Of a stretch of 64,000 bases of DNA, positions 50,139 through 58,743 are shown piece by piece. The notes beneath the pieces are model-generated. The model was not told the DNA's origin. It searched no databases and saw only the letters and a list, made by a program, of their open reading frames with translations. The position numbers and the translations under genes were made by a program. Numbering within the stretch: the first letter of the stretch is position 1; every line of letters starts with the position of its first letter. The stretch comes from Bin87 sp965203855 (GTDB lineage Bacteria > Chloroflexota > Dehalococcoidia > Lucifugimonadales > UBA3495), in assembly GCA_965203855.1 (NCBI GenBank), contig CBDBDN010000008.1:571677-635676 (forward strand). The letters are read 5' to 3'.

Positions 50139-50319
50139 GCCCATCCCCCATTTTCGCACCGAAGCCGAGGAACGCGCTTTCTGGGAAACCCACGACTCCG
50201 CTGATTATGTGGACTGGAGCCAGGCCGTCCGCGCCCGGTTCCCCAACTTGCGCCCCACACCGCAGCGCCCGCCCGTTGCGGATGCGGATGCAGCGGCAAG
50301 AGCAGTTGCCGCAGATTAG
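50122..50319 (+). CDS. brnA: BrnA/CopG-type antitoxin
   Basis: A 65-residue antitoxin starting after AAGGAGG. The signature is LKPIPHFRTEAEERAFWETHDSADYVDW followed by RARFPNLRPTP, characteristic of the CopG-like antitoxins that partner BrnT. The classical C-terminal ribbon-helix-helix is short here and the protein ends AVAAD within the right 94-bp repeat, so the C-terminus may have been replaced or truncated. Confidence 0.8.
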   Translation: MHKQLKPIPHFRTEAEERAFWETHDSADYVDWSQAVRARFPNLRPTPQRPPVADADAAARAVAAD

Positions 50320-50393
50320 GCAACCGCTTCATACTCTCAACTATTGTACCCGATAAAGGGCAAAGGCGTCAGAGGGCAAGCCGGCCCGGATTG
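50300..50393 (+). repeat. 94-bp direct repeat, right copy, flanking brnTA
   Basis: The partner of 49661-49754 (89 of 94 identical). It begins in the last codons of brnA and extends into the intergenic region, bracketing a ~640-bp unit that contains the whole brnTA module. Confidence 0.85.
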
Positions 50394-50524
50394 TCCCCGG
50401 CTGGACTGCCATAGTCTGGAAATGGAAATGCGCGGCGCGAACTCCCATAACACCCCCATCAGCGTGATACTATTGCCCAACCCGCCGCCTGAATAAACCC
50501 TGCTTCAACTAGGAGCTGCCGATT

Positions 50525-51538
50525 ATGCTGCGCCGCACAATCACCCGCCGCACCGCTGCGACGGCGACATCCTTGATATTGACGCTGCTTATTCTGGCAT
50601 TGGCCTGCGGGCCGGCAAATTCGACAGCCCCGGATAGCCGGGCGGTCGGTTTGACTGCGCCGCCGCTGCCGAACCCGGCGCGTGCCAATGCTGATACGCC
50701 GACGCCGGATGCTCCGCAAGATGTTGCCATCGTAGCCCTGGCCCCTACGGCCAATCCCGCCAATGTCGCGCCAACGGCAGAACCGGCAGCTAACCAAGTC
50801 GTGGCGGCAGCCGCGGCGGCGCCGGCAGCATCCCCGACGGCAATCCGGCAGTCCACTGCTGCCATGAATACGGACCCTTGCCGCGCTATTGTCGCCGCTG
50901 TAGGGCGTCCCGTAGCCCCTTATGTCTTTGGACGCCCGGCAGCAAGCTCCGACGCCGCCGGGGCTGGCGGAGCCGCGCGCGAGCCGGATCCTACTATCAC
51001 CGTTGTTGAATTCAGGGAAACTATTTCTATGCAAAACCCTGACTTCTACCCGCCCACTGTTGAGAACATGACTTTGTTCCATGATGTGGTCGCGCATGGG
51101 GCTGCCGCCGGCCGTACGGATCTGCTCTACAGCGCAGATGGCAGGAACTTTGTTTATGGGTTCGTGAATTTCAGGGTAACGGAATACCTCAAAGGCTCCG
51201 GGCCGGAGTATATCTGCGTGACCGACAGCCCAGAATCCGACCCATATCACCGCTTGTATGTCGGGAAAGAATATATCGTTATGCTCACGGATCACGACAC
51301 ATTGCATAATGACGCCTATCACGTAACTGGCGGCATGGGTTGGCAGGTTGACGGAAGCGCCGTCCGCCTGATGCCGCAACTGCCGGAACCTTGGCTCACG
51401 GTTATCACTACTGACCTCCGTGAGGTGGACGAATTCTGGCTGACTCCAGAGCCCAACCGGGCCGGGCTGGGCGAATCTACTAATCTATCGGACTTGAAAC
51501 AGCGAATTAAAGCGGCCGTGGCGGCTCAAAGCCCCTAA
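50525..51538 (+). CDS. Hypothetical lipoprotein, tandem copy 1
   Basis: A 337-residue lipoprotein with an Arg-rich N-terminus, a hydrophobic signal and lipobox LALAC. A Pro/Thr/Ala-rich linker (PPLPNPARANADTPTPDAPQD) leads to a domain reading TITVVEFRETISMQNPDFYPP, AAGRTDLLYSADGRNFVYGFVNF, VTEYLKGSGPEYICV, YHRLYVGKEYIVMLTD. It ends DEFWLTPEPNRAGLGESTNL. The core is not recognised; it may be a small beta-rich binding domain. A duplicate follows after 43 bases. Confidence 0.7.
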   Translation: MLRRTITRRTAATATSLILTLLILALACGPANSTAPDSRAVGLTAPPLPNPARANADTPTPDAPQDVAIVALAPTANPANVAPTAEPAANQVVAAAAAAPAASPTAIRQSTAAMNTDPCRAIVAAVGRPVAPYVFGRPAASSDAAGAGGAAREPDPTITVVEFRETISMQNPDFYPPTVENMTLFHDVVAHGAAAGRTDLLYSADGRNFVYGFVNFRVTEYLKGSGPEYICVTDSPESDPYHRLYVGKEYIVMLTDHDTLHNDAYHVTGGMGWQVDGSAVRLMPQLPEPWLTVITTDLREVDEFWLTPEPNRAGLGESTNLSDLKQRIKAAVAAQSP

Positions 51539-51581
51539 ATTGGGCCGTTGGCAACCGGCGCAAACCTTGGAGGTGGCGAAA

Positions 51582-52592
51582 ATGTTTGACCGCAGCTCCG
51601 TGTTCTTTTTCATTACCGCCAGCATCATGGCATTGGCCTGCGGGCCGGCAGCCCCGGCAGCCCCGGATAGTCGGGCAGTCGGTTTGACTGCGCCGCCGCT
51701 GCCGAACCCGGCGCGTGCCAATGCTGATACGCCGACGCCGGATGCTCCGCAAGATATTGCCATCGTAGCCCTGGCCCCTACGGCCAACCCCGCCAATGTC
51801 GCGCCAACGGCAAAACCGGCAGCTAACCAAGTCGTGGCGGCAGCCGCGGCGGCGCCAGCAGCATCCCCGACGGCAATCCGGCAGTCCACCGCTGCCGTGA
51901 ATACCGACCCTTGCCGCGCTATAGTCGCCGCTGTGGGGCGTCCCGTAGCCCCCTATGTGTTTGGACGCCCGGCAGCAAGCTCCGACGCCTCTGGAGCAGC
52001 CGGGGCTGGCGGAGCCGCGCGCGAGCCGGATCCTACCATCACCGTTGTTGAATTCAGGGAAACTATTTCTATGCAAAACCCTGACTTCTACCCGCCCACT
52101 GTTGAGAACATGACTTTATTCCATGATGTGGTCGCGCACGGGGCTGCCGTCGGCCGTACGGATCTGCTCTACAGCGCAGATGGCAGGAATTTTGTGTATG
52201 GGTTCGTGAATTTCAGGGTAACGGAGTACCTCAAAGGCTCCGGGCCGGAGTATATCTGCGTGACCGACCGGCCAGAAAGGGAGCCGTACCATCGCTTGTA
52301 CGTCGGAAAAGAATATATCGTTATGCTTGTAGATCACGCTAATCGCGGCGGCGGCTTGCACAGCGACGCTTACATGGTAAGCGATGGCATAGGTTGGCAG
52401 GTTGACGACAGCGTCGCCCGCTTGATGCCGTCGTTACCGGAACCATGGCGTACGGTTATCACCAGCGACCGCCGTGTAGTGGACGAATTCTGGCTGACTC
52501 CGGAGCCCAACCGGGCCGGGCTGGGCGAATCTACTAATCTGTCGGACTTGAAACAGCGAATTAAAGCGGCCGTGGCGGCTCAAAGCCCCTAA
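51582..52592 (+). CDS. Hypothetical lipoprotein, tandem copy 2
   Basis: A 336-residue duplicate of the gene at 50525, nearly identical through the linker and core. It has a different signal peptide (MFDRSSVFFFITASIMALAC) and a changed loop near residue 260 (DHANRGGGLHSDAYMVSDGIGW versus DHDTLHNDAYHVTGGMGW). TTGGAGG lies eight bases before the ATG at 51582. The divergence of signal and loop, with an otherwise conserved sequence, suggests diversification of an exposed site or domain exchange. Confidence 0.7.
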   Translation: MFDRSSVFFFITASIMALACGPAAPAAPDSRAVGLTAPPLPNPARANADTPTPDAPQDIAIVALAPTANPANVAPTAKPAANQVVAAAAAAPAASPTAIRQSTAAVNTDPCRAIVAAVGRPVAPYVFGRPAASSDASGAAGAGGAAREPDPTITVVEFRETISMQNPDFYPPTVENMTLFHDVVAHGAAVGRTDLLYSADGRNFVYGFVNFRVTEYLKGSGPEYICVTDRPEREPYHRLYVGKEYIVMLVDHANRGGGLHSDAYMVSDGIGWQVDDSVARLMPSLPEPWRTVITSDRRVVDEFWLTPEPNRAGLGESTNLSDLKQRIKAAVAAQSP

Positions 52593-52612
52593 ACCAGATG
52601 GATCCATTGCAG

Positions 52613-52641
52613 TTGACGCTGCTACTTGCGCTTGCTACCAT
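52613..52641 (+). promoter_or_regulatory. Sigma-70-type promoter of methylase copy 2
   Basis: TTGACG, a 17-base spacer and TACCAT, followed by CCCGG, 33 bases before the ATG. It matches the promoter of methylase copy 1 in hexamers, spacing and downstream bases. Confidence 0.65.
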
Positions 52642-52674
52642 CCCGGCCCTGATACCAAGTTGAACGGATTTCCA

Positions 52675-55506
52675 ATGACAACCCCGCACCAAATTGAAAA
52701 CACTGCCAACGTCGCTTTGGCCGCGCTGTTGCAGCCCATGCTGCCCGGCTATGCCGTGCGCGGCGAGCAGACGCGGACCATTGCCGGCCATCAGGGGCAG
52801 CATCCCGATGTGCTGATTACCGCCGCCGGCCGTTCCCCCGTGGTCATCGAAGCCGAATACGAACCCGACAATCCGGAAGCAGACGCCCGGCAGCGGTTGG
52901 GGCTGAACATCGTGGACGAAACCCGCCCCGTGGAAGCCGCCATCGCCTTGCGCTACCCCGAAACTATTGGCGCCGCTGCCATCCCGTCAACCGCCTTGGC
53001 AACGGCCCGGATGCCCTACTGTATCCTCTACGAAAACGGCAGTCGTTTCCCGGAATCGGGCTGGCTGGAGGGCGGCATTGCCGATTTGGCCGACCTGATC
53101 AGACTAATATCGGTGCCGCAAAAGGCGGTGGACGCCGCGGCCGACGACCTGCAACAGGGCATTGACTCCGCTGCCGCTGTTCTCAACCAAATGCCGGAAT
53201 CCCGCCCGGACATCAGCCCGGCCATCGCCCAGCGCCTCAATATCAACGACGTTCCCCAGATGCGCCGCATGGCCTGCGCCATTATTGCCAACGCAATGCT
53301 CTTTCACGAAAGACTGGCCGGCCGGCACGGCATCAAACCCTTGCAGCAAATCTGCAACTCGGATACTACTAATCCGCAAGCCGAAATCCTCGCCGCCTGG
53401 AACGGCATACTGGACATCAACTATCTGGACATCTTTGAGATTGCCCGCGACATCGTCGCCGAACTGCCCACCCGGGAAGCGGCTCAGATACTTAATATCA
53501 TCAGCTTTCAAGTGCTTAACATTGCCGCGCGCGGCGTTAATAACGACCATGACCTTACCGGACAAGTATTCCAAAGGCTGATTGCCGACCGCAAGTATCT
53601 GGCGACTTTCTACACTTTGCCGCCGTCGGCGGCCCTGCTGGCCCGGCTGGCCGTAAGCAAGATGGACGGCATTGACTGGAACGATGCCGCCGCCATCGGC
53701 CAGCTCCGCATCGCCGATTTCGCCTGCGGCACCGGCGCCCTGCTGTCGGCAGTGTACGAACAAATCGCCGCCCGCCACGAGCGCGCCGCCGGCAGCGCCA
53801 CCGCCTTGCATCCGATTATGCTGGAGCAGGTAATTTACGGCTGCGATGTAATGCCCTCCGCCATCCATATCACCGGCTCCACCCTGGCCGGACTGCAACC
53901 CACAATAGGTTTTACCCATTCCAACCTGCACACTATGGAATACGGGCAGCAAGACGACGGCAATGTCCGCATCGGCTCGCTGGAAATGCTGGACGCCAAA
54001 AGCGAACTCAACACCGCAATACCCGACGGATATTTTGACCTGGTGATAATGAACCCGCCTTTTACCCGCGCCACCAACCATGAGGGCGCCCACGCTGATG
54101 TAACTAACCCCGCTTTCGCCGCCTTTGACGCTACCCGCGCCGAGCAGACGGCGATGGGGCAGCGGGTCAACTATTTGGGCAAAGGCAATTGTTATCACGG
54201 GAACGCAGGCATCGCCTCGGCGTTTGCGGCCTTGGCCGACCGTAAGCTTAAGCCGGGCGGCGTATTGGCGATGGTGTTGCCGCTGTCGGCGGCGGCCGGC
54301 CTGTCCTGGCAGGGTTTCCGCAAGATGCTGGCGGCAGAATATGACAACCTGTCGGTGTTGAGCATTGCGGCGGAGGGCAAAGAGATGTCCTTTTCGTCGG
54401 ATACTGCTATGGCGGAATGCCTGGTAGTGGTTCGCAAGCAAACCGGCGCCGCCGGGAACAAATCAGTAGGGCGTGTGCAATTTACTTCCCTGCAACGCCG
54501 CCCGGCGGGATTGGCCCAATCATCTGCCCTCGCGCAAAACATTATCAGCATCAGCCCCGTCCGGGGCATTGAGGACGGGCCGTATGGCGGTACGCAGTTG
54601 GCGGTTGGGGATGACATTACAGGGGCGATGCTGACGACGCCGCAAGTCGGCAACGGAGCAAATTGGGGCGGTGTACGCTTGTCAGATTATGCGCTGGCAC
54701 AGACGGCCTACTCTCTAACGCAATCAAAACTATGGCTGCCGGCTGAACCATCAACCCAAGCGTTGCCAATTGCCCTATTGCGCGATATAGCCAAACTTGG
54801 CCTAGTTGACCGGGACATAATCGGCCCAATGCCGCGAGGCGCTTTTGACAAGACTGCGCCTAGTCCGACGGCCACTTATCCGGCACTCTGGAATCACGAT
54901 GCCCAAAAGGAAACCTACATAATCCGCGAACCAGACTCGCAACTGCTGGTGCGGCAGGGAATGGAAGCGAAATCGGCTGAAGTTTGGGTTACGGCCAGCC
55001 GTGTCCATTTGAACCGTGATTTTCGTTTAACGTCGCAACCCCTAGCTGCTGTATTTACATATCAAAGAACAATTGGAGGTACTGCATGGCCCAATGTTAG
55101 GTTTGAGGTTGATCAGTTTGATCACGCCTTGATTGTCTGGTGCAACAGTACTTTGGGACTATTGTGTTGGTGGTGGCACGCCAACCGTCAACAGGACGGG
55201 CGCGGTAGAATAACTATACGCTCTGCTGAATCACTGCCGATACTGGACTTCCGCGCATTGACCGCCGCCCAGCTAACCACCGCCCAAGCCATCTTTGATG
55301 ATTTCAGAGATAAAGACCTGATGCCGGCTTACCTAGCCGACGCCGACCCCAATCGCGCGCTGCTCGACCGCCGCGTATTATGCGATCTGCTGGGCTTTGA
55401 CGATGCCGTCTATCGCGGCGTGCGCCGTCTTGCCGCCAAATGGTGCGCCGAACCCAGCGTCCACGGCGGCAAGAAACGCCCGGCATCAGCCCGGTTCATC
55501 GCTTGA
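52675..55506 (+). CDS. N6-adenine DNA methylase-like protein with possible N-terminal nuclease-like domain (copy 2)
   Basis: A 943-residue paralogue of the protein at 5884-8787. The N-terminal HPDVLITAAGRSPVVIEAEYEP (residues ~43-65), motif I FACGTGALLSAVY (~350) and motif IV IMNPPFTRAT (~457) are intact. Identity is high in the N-terminal quarter and at the C-terminus (DKDLMPAYLADADPNRALL, KWCAEPSVHGGK). It is lower in the centre and the ~600-850 region, where target recognition would be expected. Divergence there would give the two copies different specificities (inference). The ATG at 52675 aligns with the copy 1 start. Confidence 0.8.
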   Translation: MTTPHQIENTANVALAALLQPMLPGYAVRGEQTRTIAGHQGQHPDVLITAAGRSPVVIEAEYEPDNPEADARQRLGLNIVDETRPVEAAIALRYPETIGAAAIPSTALATARMPYCILYENGSRFPESGWLEGGIADLADLIRLISVPQKAVDAAADDLQQGIDSAAAVLNQMPESRPDISPAIAQRLNINDVPQMRRMACAIIANAMLFHERLAGRHGIKPLQQICNSDTTNPQAEILAAWNGILDINYLDIFEIARDIVAELPTREAAQILNIISFQVLNIAARGVNNDHDLTGQVFQRLIADRKYLATFYTLPPSAALLARLAVSKMDGIDWNDAAAIGQLRIADFACGTGALLSAVYEQIAARHERAAGSATALHPIMLEQVIYGCDVMPSAIHITGSTLAGLQPTIGFTHSNLHTMEYGQQDDGNVRIGSLEMLDAKSELNTAIPDGYFDLVIMNPPFTRATNHEGAHADVTNPAFAAFDATRAEQTAMGQRVNYLGKGNCYHGNAGIASAFAALADRKLKPGGVLAMVLPLSAAAGLSWQGFRKMLAAEYDNLSVLSIAAEGKEMSFSSDTAMAECLVVVRKQTGAAGNKSVGRVQFTSLQRRPAGLAQSSALAQNIISISPVRGIEDGPYGGTQLAVGDDITGAMLTTPQVGNGANWGGVRLSDYALAQTAYSLTQSKLWLPAEPSTQALPIALLRDIAKLGLVDRDIIGPMPRGAFDKTAPSPTATYPALWNHDAQKETYIIREPDSQLLVRQGMEAKSAEVWVTASRVHLNRDFRLTSQPLAAVFTYQRTIGGTAWPNVRFEVDQFDHALIVWCNSTLGLLCWWWHANRQQDGRGRITIRSAESLPILDFRALTAAQLTTAQAIFDDFRDKDLMPAYLADADPNRALLDRRVLCDLLGFDDAVYRGVRRLAAKWCAEPSVHGGKKRPASARFIA

Positions 55507-55511
55507 CCAGT

Positions 55512-55586
55512 CCCCCAACCGTCATACCCCCTTTACACCATCATACCCCTTTTTACATCCTCATTCCGGCGAAAGCCGGAATCCCC
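55512..55586. repeat. Dispersed CGTCATACC/TCATTCC repeats and palindrome
   Basis: Degenerate CCGTCATACCCC and CATCATACCCC units precede ATTCCGGCGAAAGCCGGAAT at ~55563. The remaining ~140 bases up to the ETF gene hold no gene. Confidence 0.8.
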
Positions 55587-55728
55587 GCTGCATCAAAATC
55601 TCGTTCATCCCTTTCATCCATGCCAAAACCCCCAAAATCCTATCCATCCTGCCCATCGGTGTAAAAAACCTCACCCGCCGTATCCTCGCTGTACTTGAGA
55701 TACTATCTAACAGGAGCATCCCCCCAAA

Positions 55729-57627
55729 ATGAACATCGCCGTTTGCGTCAAGTATGTTCCCGTCGTTTCCCGCATCCAGTTTGACTATGCCAACAAAGTC
55801 ATTCAGCGGGAGGGCGTGCCGTCCGAAATCAACCCCTTTGACCTGCTGGGCGTCAACCTGGCCGTTGACCTCAAAGCCGCCGGCAGCAACTCCGGCGCAG
55901 CTGCGGAATCGGACGCGGATACGGACTCGGTAATCGCCCTGTCCATGGGGCCGCCCAACGCCGCCGAGGGATTGACGCAGTGCTATGCGCTGGGCGTGGA
56001 CCGCGCCATCCTGCTGTCCGACCGCGCCCTGGCCGGCAGCGACACCCTGGCCACCGCGCAAGCCCTGGCCCTGGCCTTGCAGCGCGAAAACCCGGCCCCC
56101 GACCTGGTGATCTGCGGGCGCAACAGCAGCGATGCCGAAACCGGCCAGGTCGGGCCGGAAATCGCCGAGCTGCTGGACTGGCCCCATATCAGCAATGTCC
56201 GCAAACTGGAAATCGACCGCGCCGCTAACCGCATCATCGCCGAGCGCGCTACCGACGTCGGCCATCAGGTTCTGGAATGCCCGCTGCCGGCGGTAGTCTG
56301 CGTAACCGAAGGCGCCGGCCCGGAACGCTACCCCGGCCGGGACGAAATGACGGCGGCAGCGGAGCAAGAAATTGAACGCCTCTCCTGCGCCGACTTGACC
56401 GACGATCTGTCGCTGTTCGGCCTGGCCGGTTCGCCCACTTGGGTCGAGGACATCCGGCTGGTTGAACCCGACCGCCTCGGCATCGTAATCCGCGATACGA
56501 CGCCGGAGGACGCTGCCCGGCAGATAGCCGACGCGCTGCGGGAACGACTGGCAGCATTGTCCGCATCCGCCGGCGTTGACGGCGATACCGTAGGCGGGAT
56601 GACCCGGCAGACCGGCGGCGACCGCCCCATCTGGGTAGTTGCCGATCTATCTGCGGACGGCCCGCTCCCCGTAACGCGCGAGATGCTGGGCAAAGCCCGC
56701 GCCCTCAACGCCATCACCCAAAGCGAAATCATCGCCGTAACCATCGGCAATAATCCGAGCAATGCCGCCGCGGAACTAATCCGCTGCGGCGCCGACCGGG
56801 TTTGCCATCTGGACACCGCCGGACTGGTCTGGGCGCGCGGCGTTGCCGAAAGCCTGTCCAACGCCATCGCCGCCAACCCGCCCTATGCCGTCCTGTTTTC
56901 CGCTGCCGCCGACGGCCGCGATTTGGCTGCCCGCATCGCCGCCCGCCTCCGCCTCGGCCTCACCGGCGACGCCATTGACCTGGAAATCAACGACGCCGGG
57001 CAGCTGGTGCAGCTCAAGCCGGCCTTGGGCGGCAATGTAGTAGCCCCCATCATGTCCAAAACCCTGCCCAACCTGGTAACGCTGCGCCCCGGCGTATTGA
57101 CGCCGGCCGCATCGGATACCAACACGGCGGATATAGCGCGCCGGGCGCATTCCATTGACCACATCACGCCTACCCACCGGGATATTCCCGATGCGATACT
57201 AGTCAGCGAACACTTTGCCCAAGAGTATGACGCCGTAGAGCTGGCCGCCGCCCCGGTAGTAATCGGCGCCGGCATGGGCGTCGGCGCCGACGGCTTGGCA
57301 GCGGTGCGGGAGCTGGCCGCCAGCATCGGCGCCCCCCTTGCCACTACGCGCAATGTGGTGCATTCCGGCTGGCTGCCCCATCAGGTGCAGGTCGGCATCA
57401 GCGGACGCACCATTGCCCCGCAGGTTTATCTGGCGGTAGGCATCCGCGGCGCCTTCAATCACACCGTCGGCATCCAGAAAGCCGGCGTCATCCTGGCCGT
57501 CAACCGCAACCACCGCGCCGCCATCTTGCGCGCCGCCGATTACGGCATCGTCGGCGACTGGAACGAATACCTGCCCCCGCTGATTGCCGCCATCAAACCC
57601 GTGCTAACCGAATACGGCCTGGCATAA
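55729..57627 (+). CDS. etfBA: Fused electron transfer flavoprotein, beta-alpha
   Basis: A 632-residue single chain. Residues ~1-260 are ETF beta (IAVCVKYVPVVSRIQFD, GAGPERYP and the AMP-site GRNSSDAETGQVGPEIAEL region). After a ~30-residue linker, ETF alpha begins at ~295 (IWVVADLSADGPLPVTREMLGKAR). It ends with the FAD-binding signature: VQVGISGRTIAPQVYLAVGI, then NHTVGIQKAGVILAVNRN and ADYGIVGDW. The usual separate etfB and etfA are therefore joined. ETFs pass electrons from acyl-CoA or other dehydrogenases to the respiratory chain; partner dehydrogenases are not in this window. Confidence 0.88.
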   Translation: MNIAVCVKYVPVVSRIQFDYANKVIQREGVPSEINPFDLLGVNLAVDLKAAGSNSGAAAESDADTDSVIALSMGPPNAAEGLTQCYALGVDRAILLSDRALAGSDTLATAQALALALQRENPAPDLVICGRNSSDAETGQVGPEIAELLDWPHISNVRKLEIDRAANRIIAERATDVGHQVLECPLPAVVCVTEGAGPERYPGRDEMTAAAEQEIERLSCADLTDDLSLFGLAGSPTWVEDIRLVEPDRLGIVIRDTTPEDAARQIADALRERLAALSASAGVDGDTVGGMTRQTGGDRPIWVVADLSADGPLPVTREMLGKARALNAITQSEIIAVTIGNNPSNAAAELIRCGADRVCHLDTAGLVWARGVAESLSNAIAANPPYAVLFSAAADGRDLAARIAARLRLGLTGDAIDLEINDAGQLVQLKPALGGNVVAPIMSKTLPNLVTLRPGVLTPAASDTNTADIARRAHSIDHITPTHRDIPDAILVSEHFAQEYDAVELAAAPVVIGAGMGVGADGLAAVRELAASIGAPLATTRNVVHSGWLPHQVQVGISGRTIAPQVYLAVGIRGAFNHTVGIQKAGVILAVNRNHRAAILRAADYGIVGDWNEYLPPLIAAIKPVLTEYGLA

Positions 57628-57637
57628 ACGGATTGGA

Positions 57638-57708
57638 TAGGGTTATTCAAAACTCGGGATTCCTCAGGTATCGCTACGAATTCCGTTATTTTCGTGAGCG
57701 ATCTCCGT
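57638..57708 (+). repeat. Direct repeat at the left edge of the ubiquitin-like island
   Basis: The first 22 bases (core GGTTATTCAAAACTCGGG) are identical to 62090-62111. The following ~50 bases remain alignable (GCGAATT..GTC..TTTCGTGAGC-like). Read in one frame, both give RVIQNSG-x-x-R-x-EFR-x-FRE, so the element may be a coding remnant or a dispersed repeat. Confidence 0.8.
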
Positions 57709-57836
57709 CATTAGGGATTCTGGCCTCACCGCGCCGGAAATTGTGTATATTACGCCTCGTCTGCCACGGGGCTGGCGGCGGCAGTGCCAGAACGGCCATA
57801 TCGTTAGGGAGAAATGGTAATGATGAAGGCGATGGT

Positions 57837-57971
57837 CCTAGGTAGGGATTTCTAGAAGTCGGGCTTGGCTAGCCAACGCATGGCCGCGGTGTCGGTCGTC
57901 GACGGGATCTATACGCTGAGCTGGCTATCAGCAGACCAACGACGGACGACTTTTAGAAATCCATACCCAGG
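57837..57971. repeat. 25-bp inverted repeats bracketing 85 bases
   Basis: Arms at 57837-57861 and 57947-57971 pair at 22 of 25 positions (one further G-U possible). The interior has no open frame. The structure could be a miniature transposable element, a structured RNA or an attenuator. It lies just inside the left direct repeat. Confidence 0.7.
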
Positions 57972-58030
57972 ATTTCAGTAGCGATGCTTTTCCAGTTATC
58001 GCTGACCGTGGACAGGTGCGTGGATAGCTA

Positions 58031-58390
58031 TTACTCAGTATCCGCATAGCGGCGTACTACGTCGTGTGCATAAGTCGCCGCGTTCCGCAACGTCACCATT
58101 AGATTGCGCCGTTCACATTGAAGCGCGAGGGCAATCCAGGTTGTGTAGAAGATGTTGCTGACTTCCACATCGCGGGTACGCACAACGGCCATGATGCAAC
58201 GTCCGCGCATATCCATGCGCTCCTTCCCACCCTGTCCGCGGGCTCGATAGATTCGCTCGGGTGTCACGTCGGGGTAGTCCGCTAGATCGGCGGCGCGGGA
58301 AAGGTCAGCAAAGGCCAACTTGTACTGCCGGATCGTTCTAGCGTTTGGATCGAACGAAAGCGATCCGTCAGGGTAAATTTCAGGTGGCAT
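58031..58390 (-). CDS. Small hypothetical protein at the 3' end of the ubiquitin-like operon
   Basis: A 119-residue protein starting at the ATG at 58390 after AGGAGG with a six-base spacer. It reads MPPEIYPDGSLSFDPNARTI, RQYKLAFADLSRAADLAD, then GRCIMAVVRTRDVEVSNIFY and a long C-terminal helix LMVTLRNAATYAHDVVRRYA. It is not recognised. A 353-base gap and its own strong ribosome-binding site suggest separate expression from the upstream operon. Confidence 0.6.
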   Translation of the reverse strand: MPPEIYPDGSLSFDPNARTIRQYKLAFADLSRAADLADYPDVTPERIYRARGQGGKERMDMRGRCIMAVVRTRDVEVSNIFYTTWIALALQCERRNLMVTLRNAATYAHDVVRRYADTE

Positions 58391-58743
58391 TTTTGTCCTC
58401 CTATTATCTGAAGTGTTTACGTTGTTCATTCCTCTATGCGCCAACTCGCGTTCAAGAGGACGATGCGGTCCCAATCTGTTTGACGCCCGGGCATTCAGGA
58501 CAATCGCATTGGAAACGCTTCATATCTAGGTACGGACTTGATTTGAAGGGGTAGCCGCAAACGGATTTGTAATTTGGTTACGAAACTAGTTCGCATTTGG
58601 TATCATGGAATTCGGTATGGCGGTGTGGCGAACCAACTCAAAATCCATATGCGATTGCTCTGGCCGGGCATTTGACATCATATCTAACCGCGCACCGCAA
58701 GGATGTCGTTAGGCGCGTTGATCACCTTGCATAGTGATCGCTC
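58391..58743. other. AT-rich gap inside the ubiquitin-like island
   Basis: Noticeably lower in GC than the surrounding chromosome. On the minus strand a 23-codon frame from ATG 58523 (MKRFQCDCPECPGVKQIG) has a zinc-ribbon-like cysteine cluster but no ribosome-binding site, so I do not call it a gene. The rest shows nothing recognisable. Confidence 0.4.

Noticed and set aside
57628..58030. tRNA gene as integration site of the ubiquitin-like island
   Set aside because: No cloverleaf or CCA-type acceptor could be drawn near either direct repeat.
58501..58523. 23-codon zinc-ribbon-like peptide gene (MKRFQCDCPEC...)
   Set aside because: No ribosome-binding site, very short, and no homologue that I can name; noted only in the gap description.
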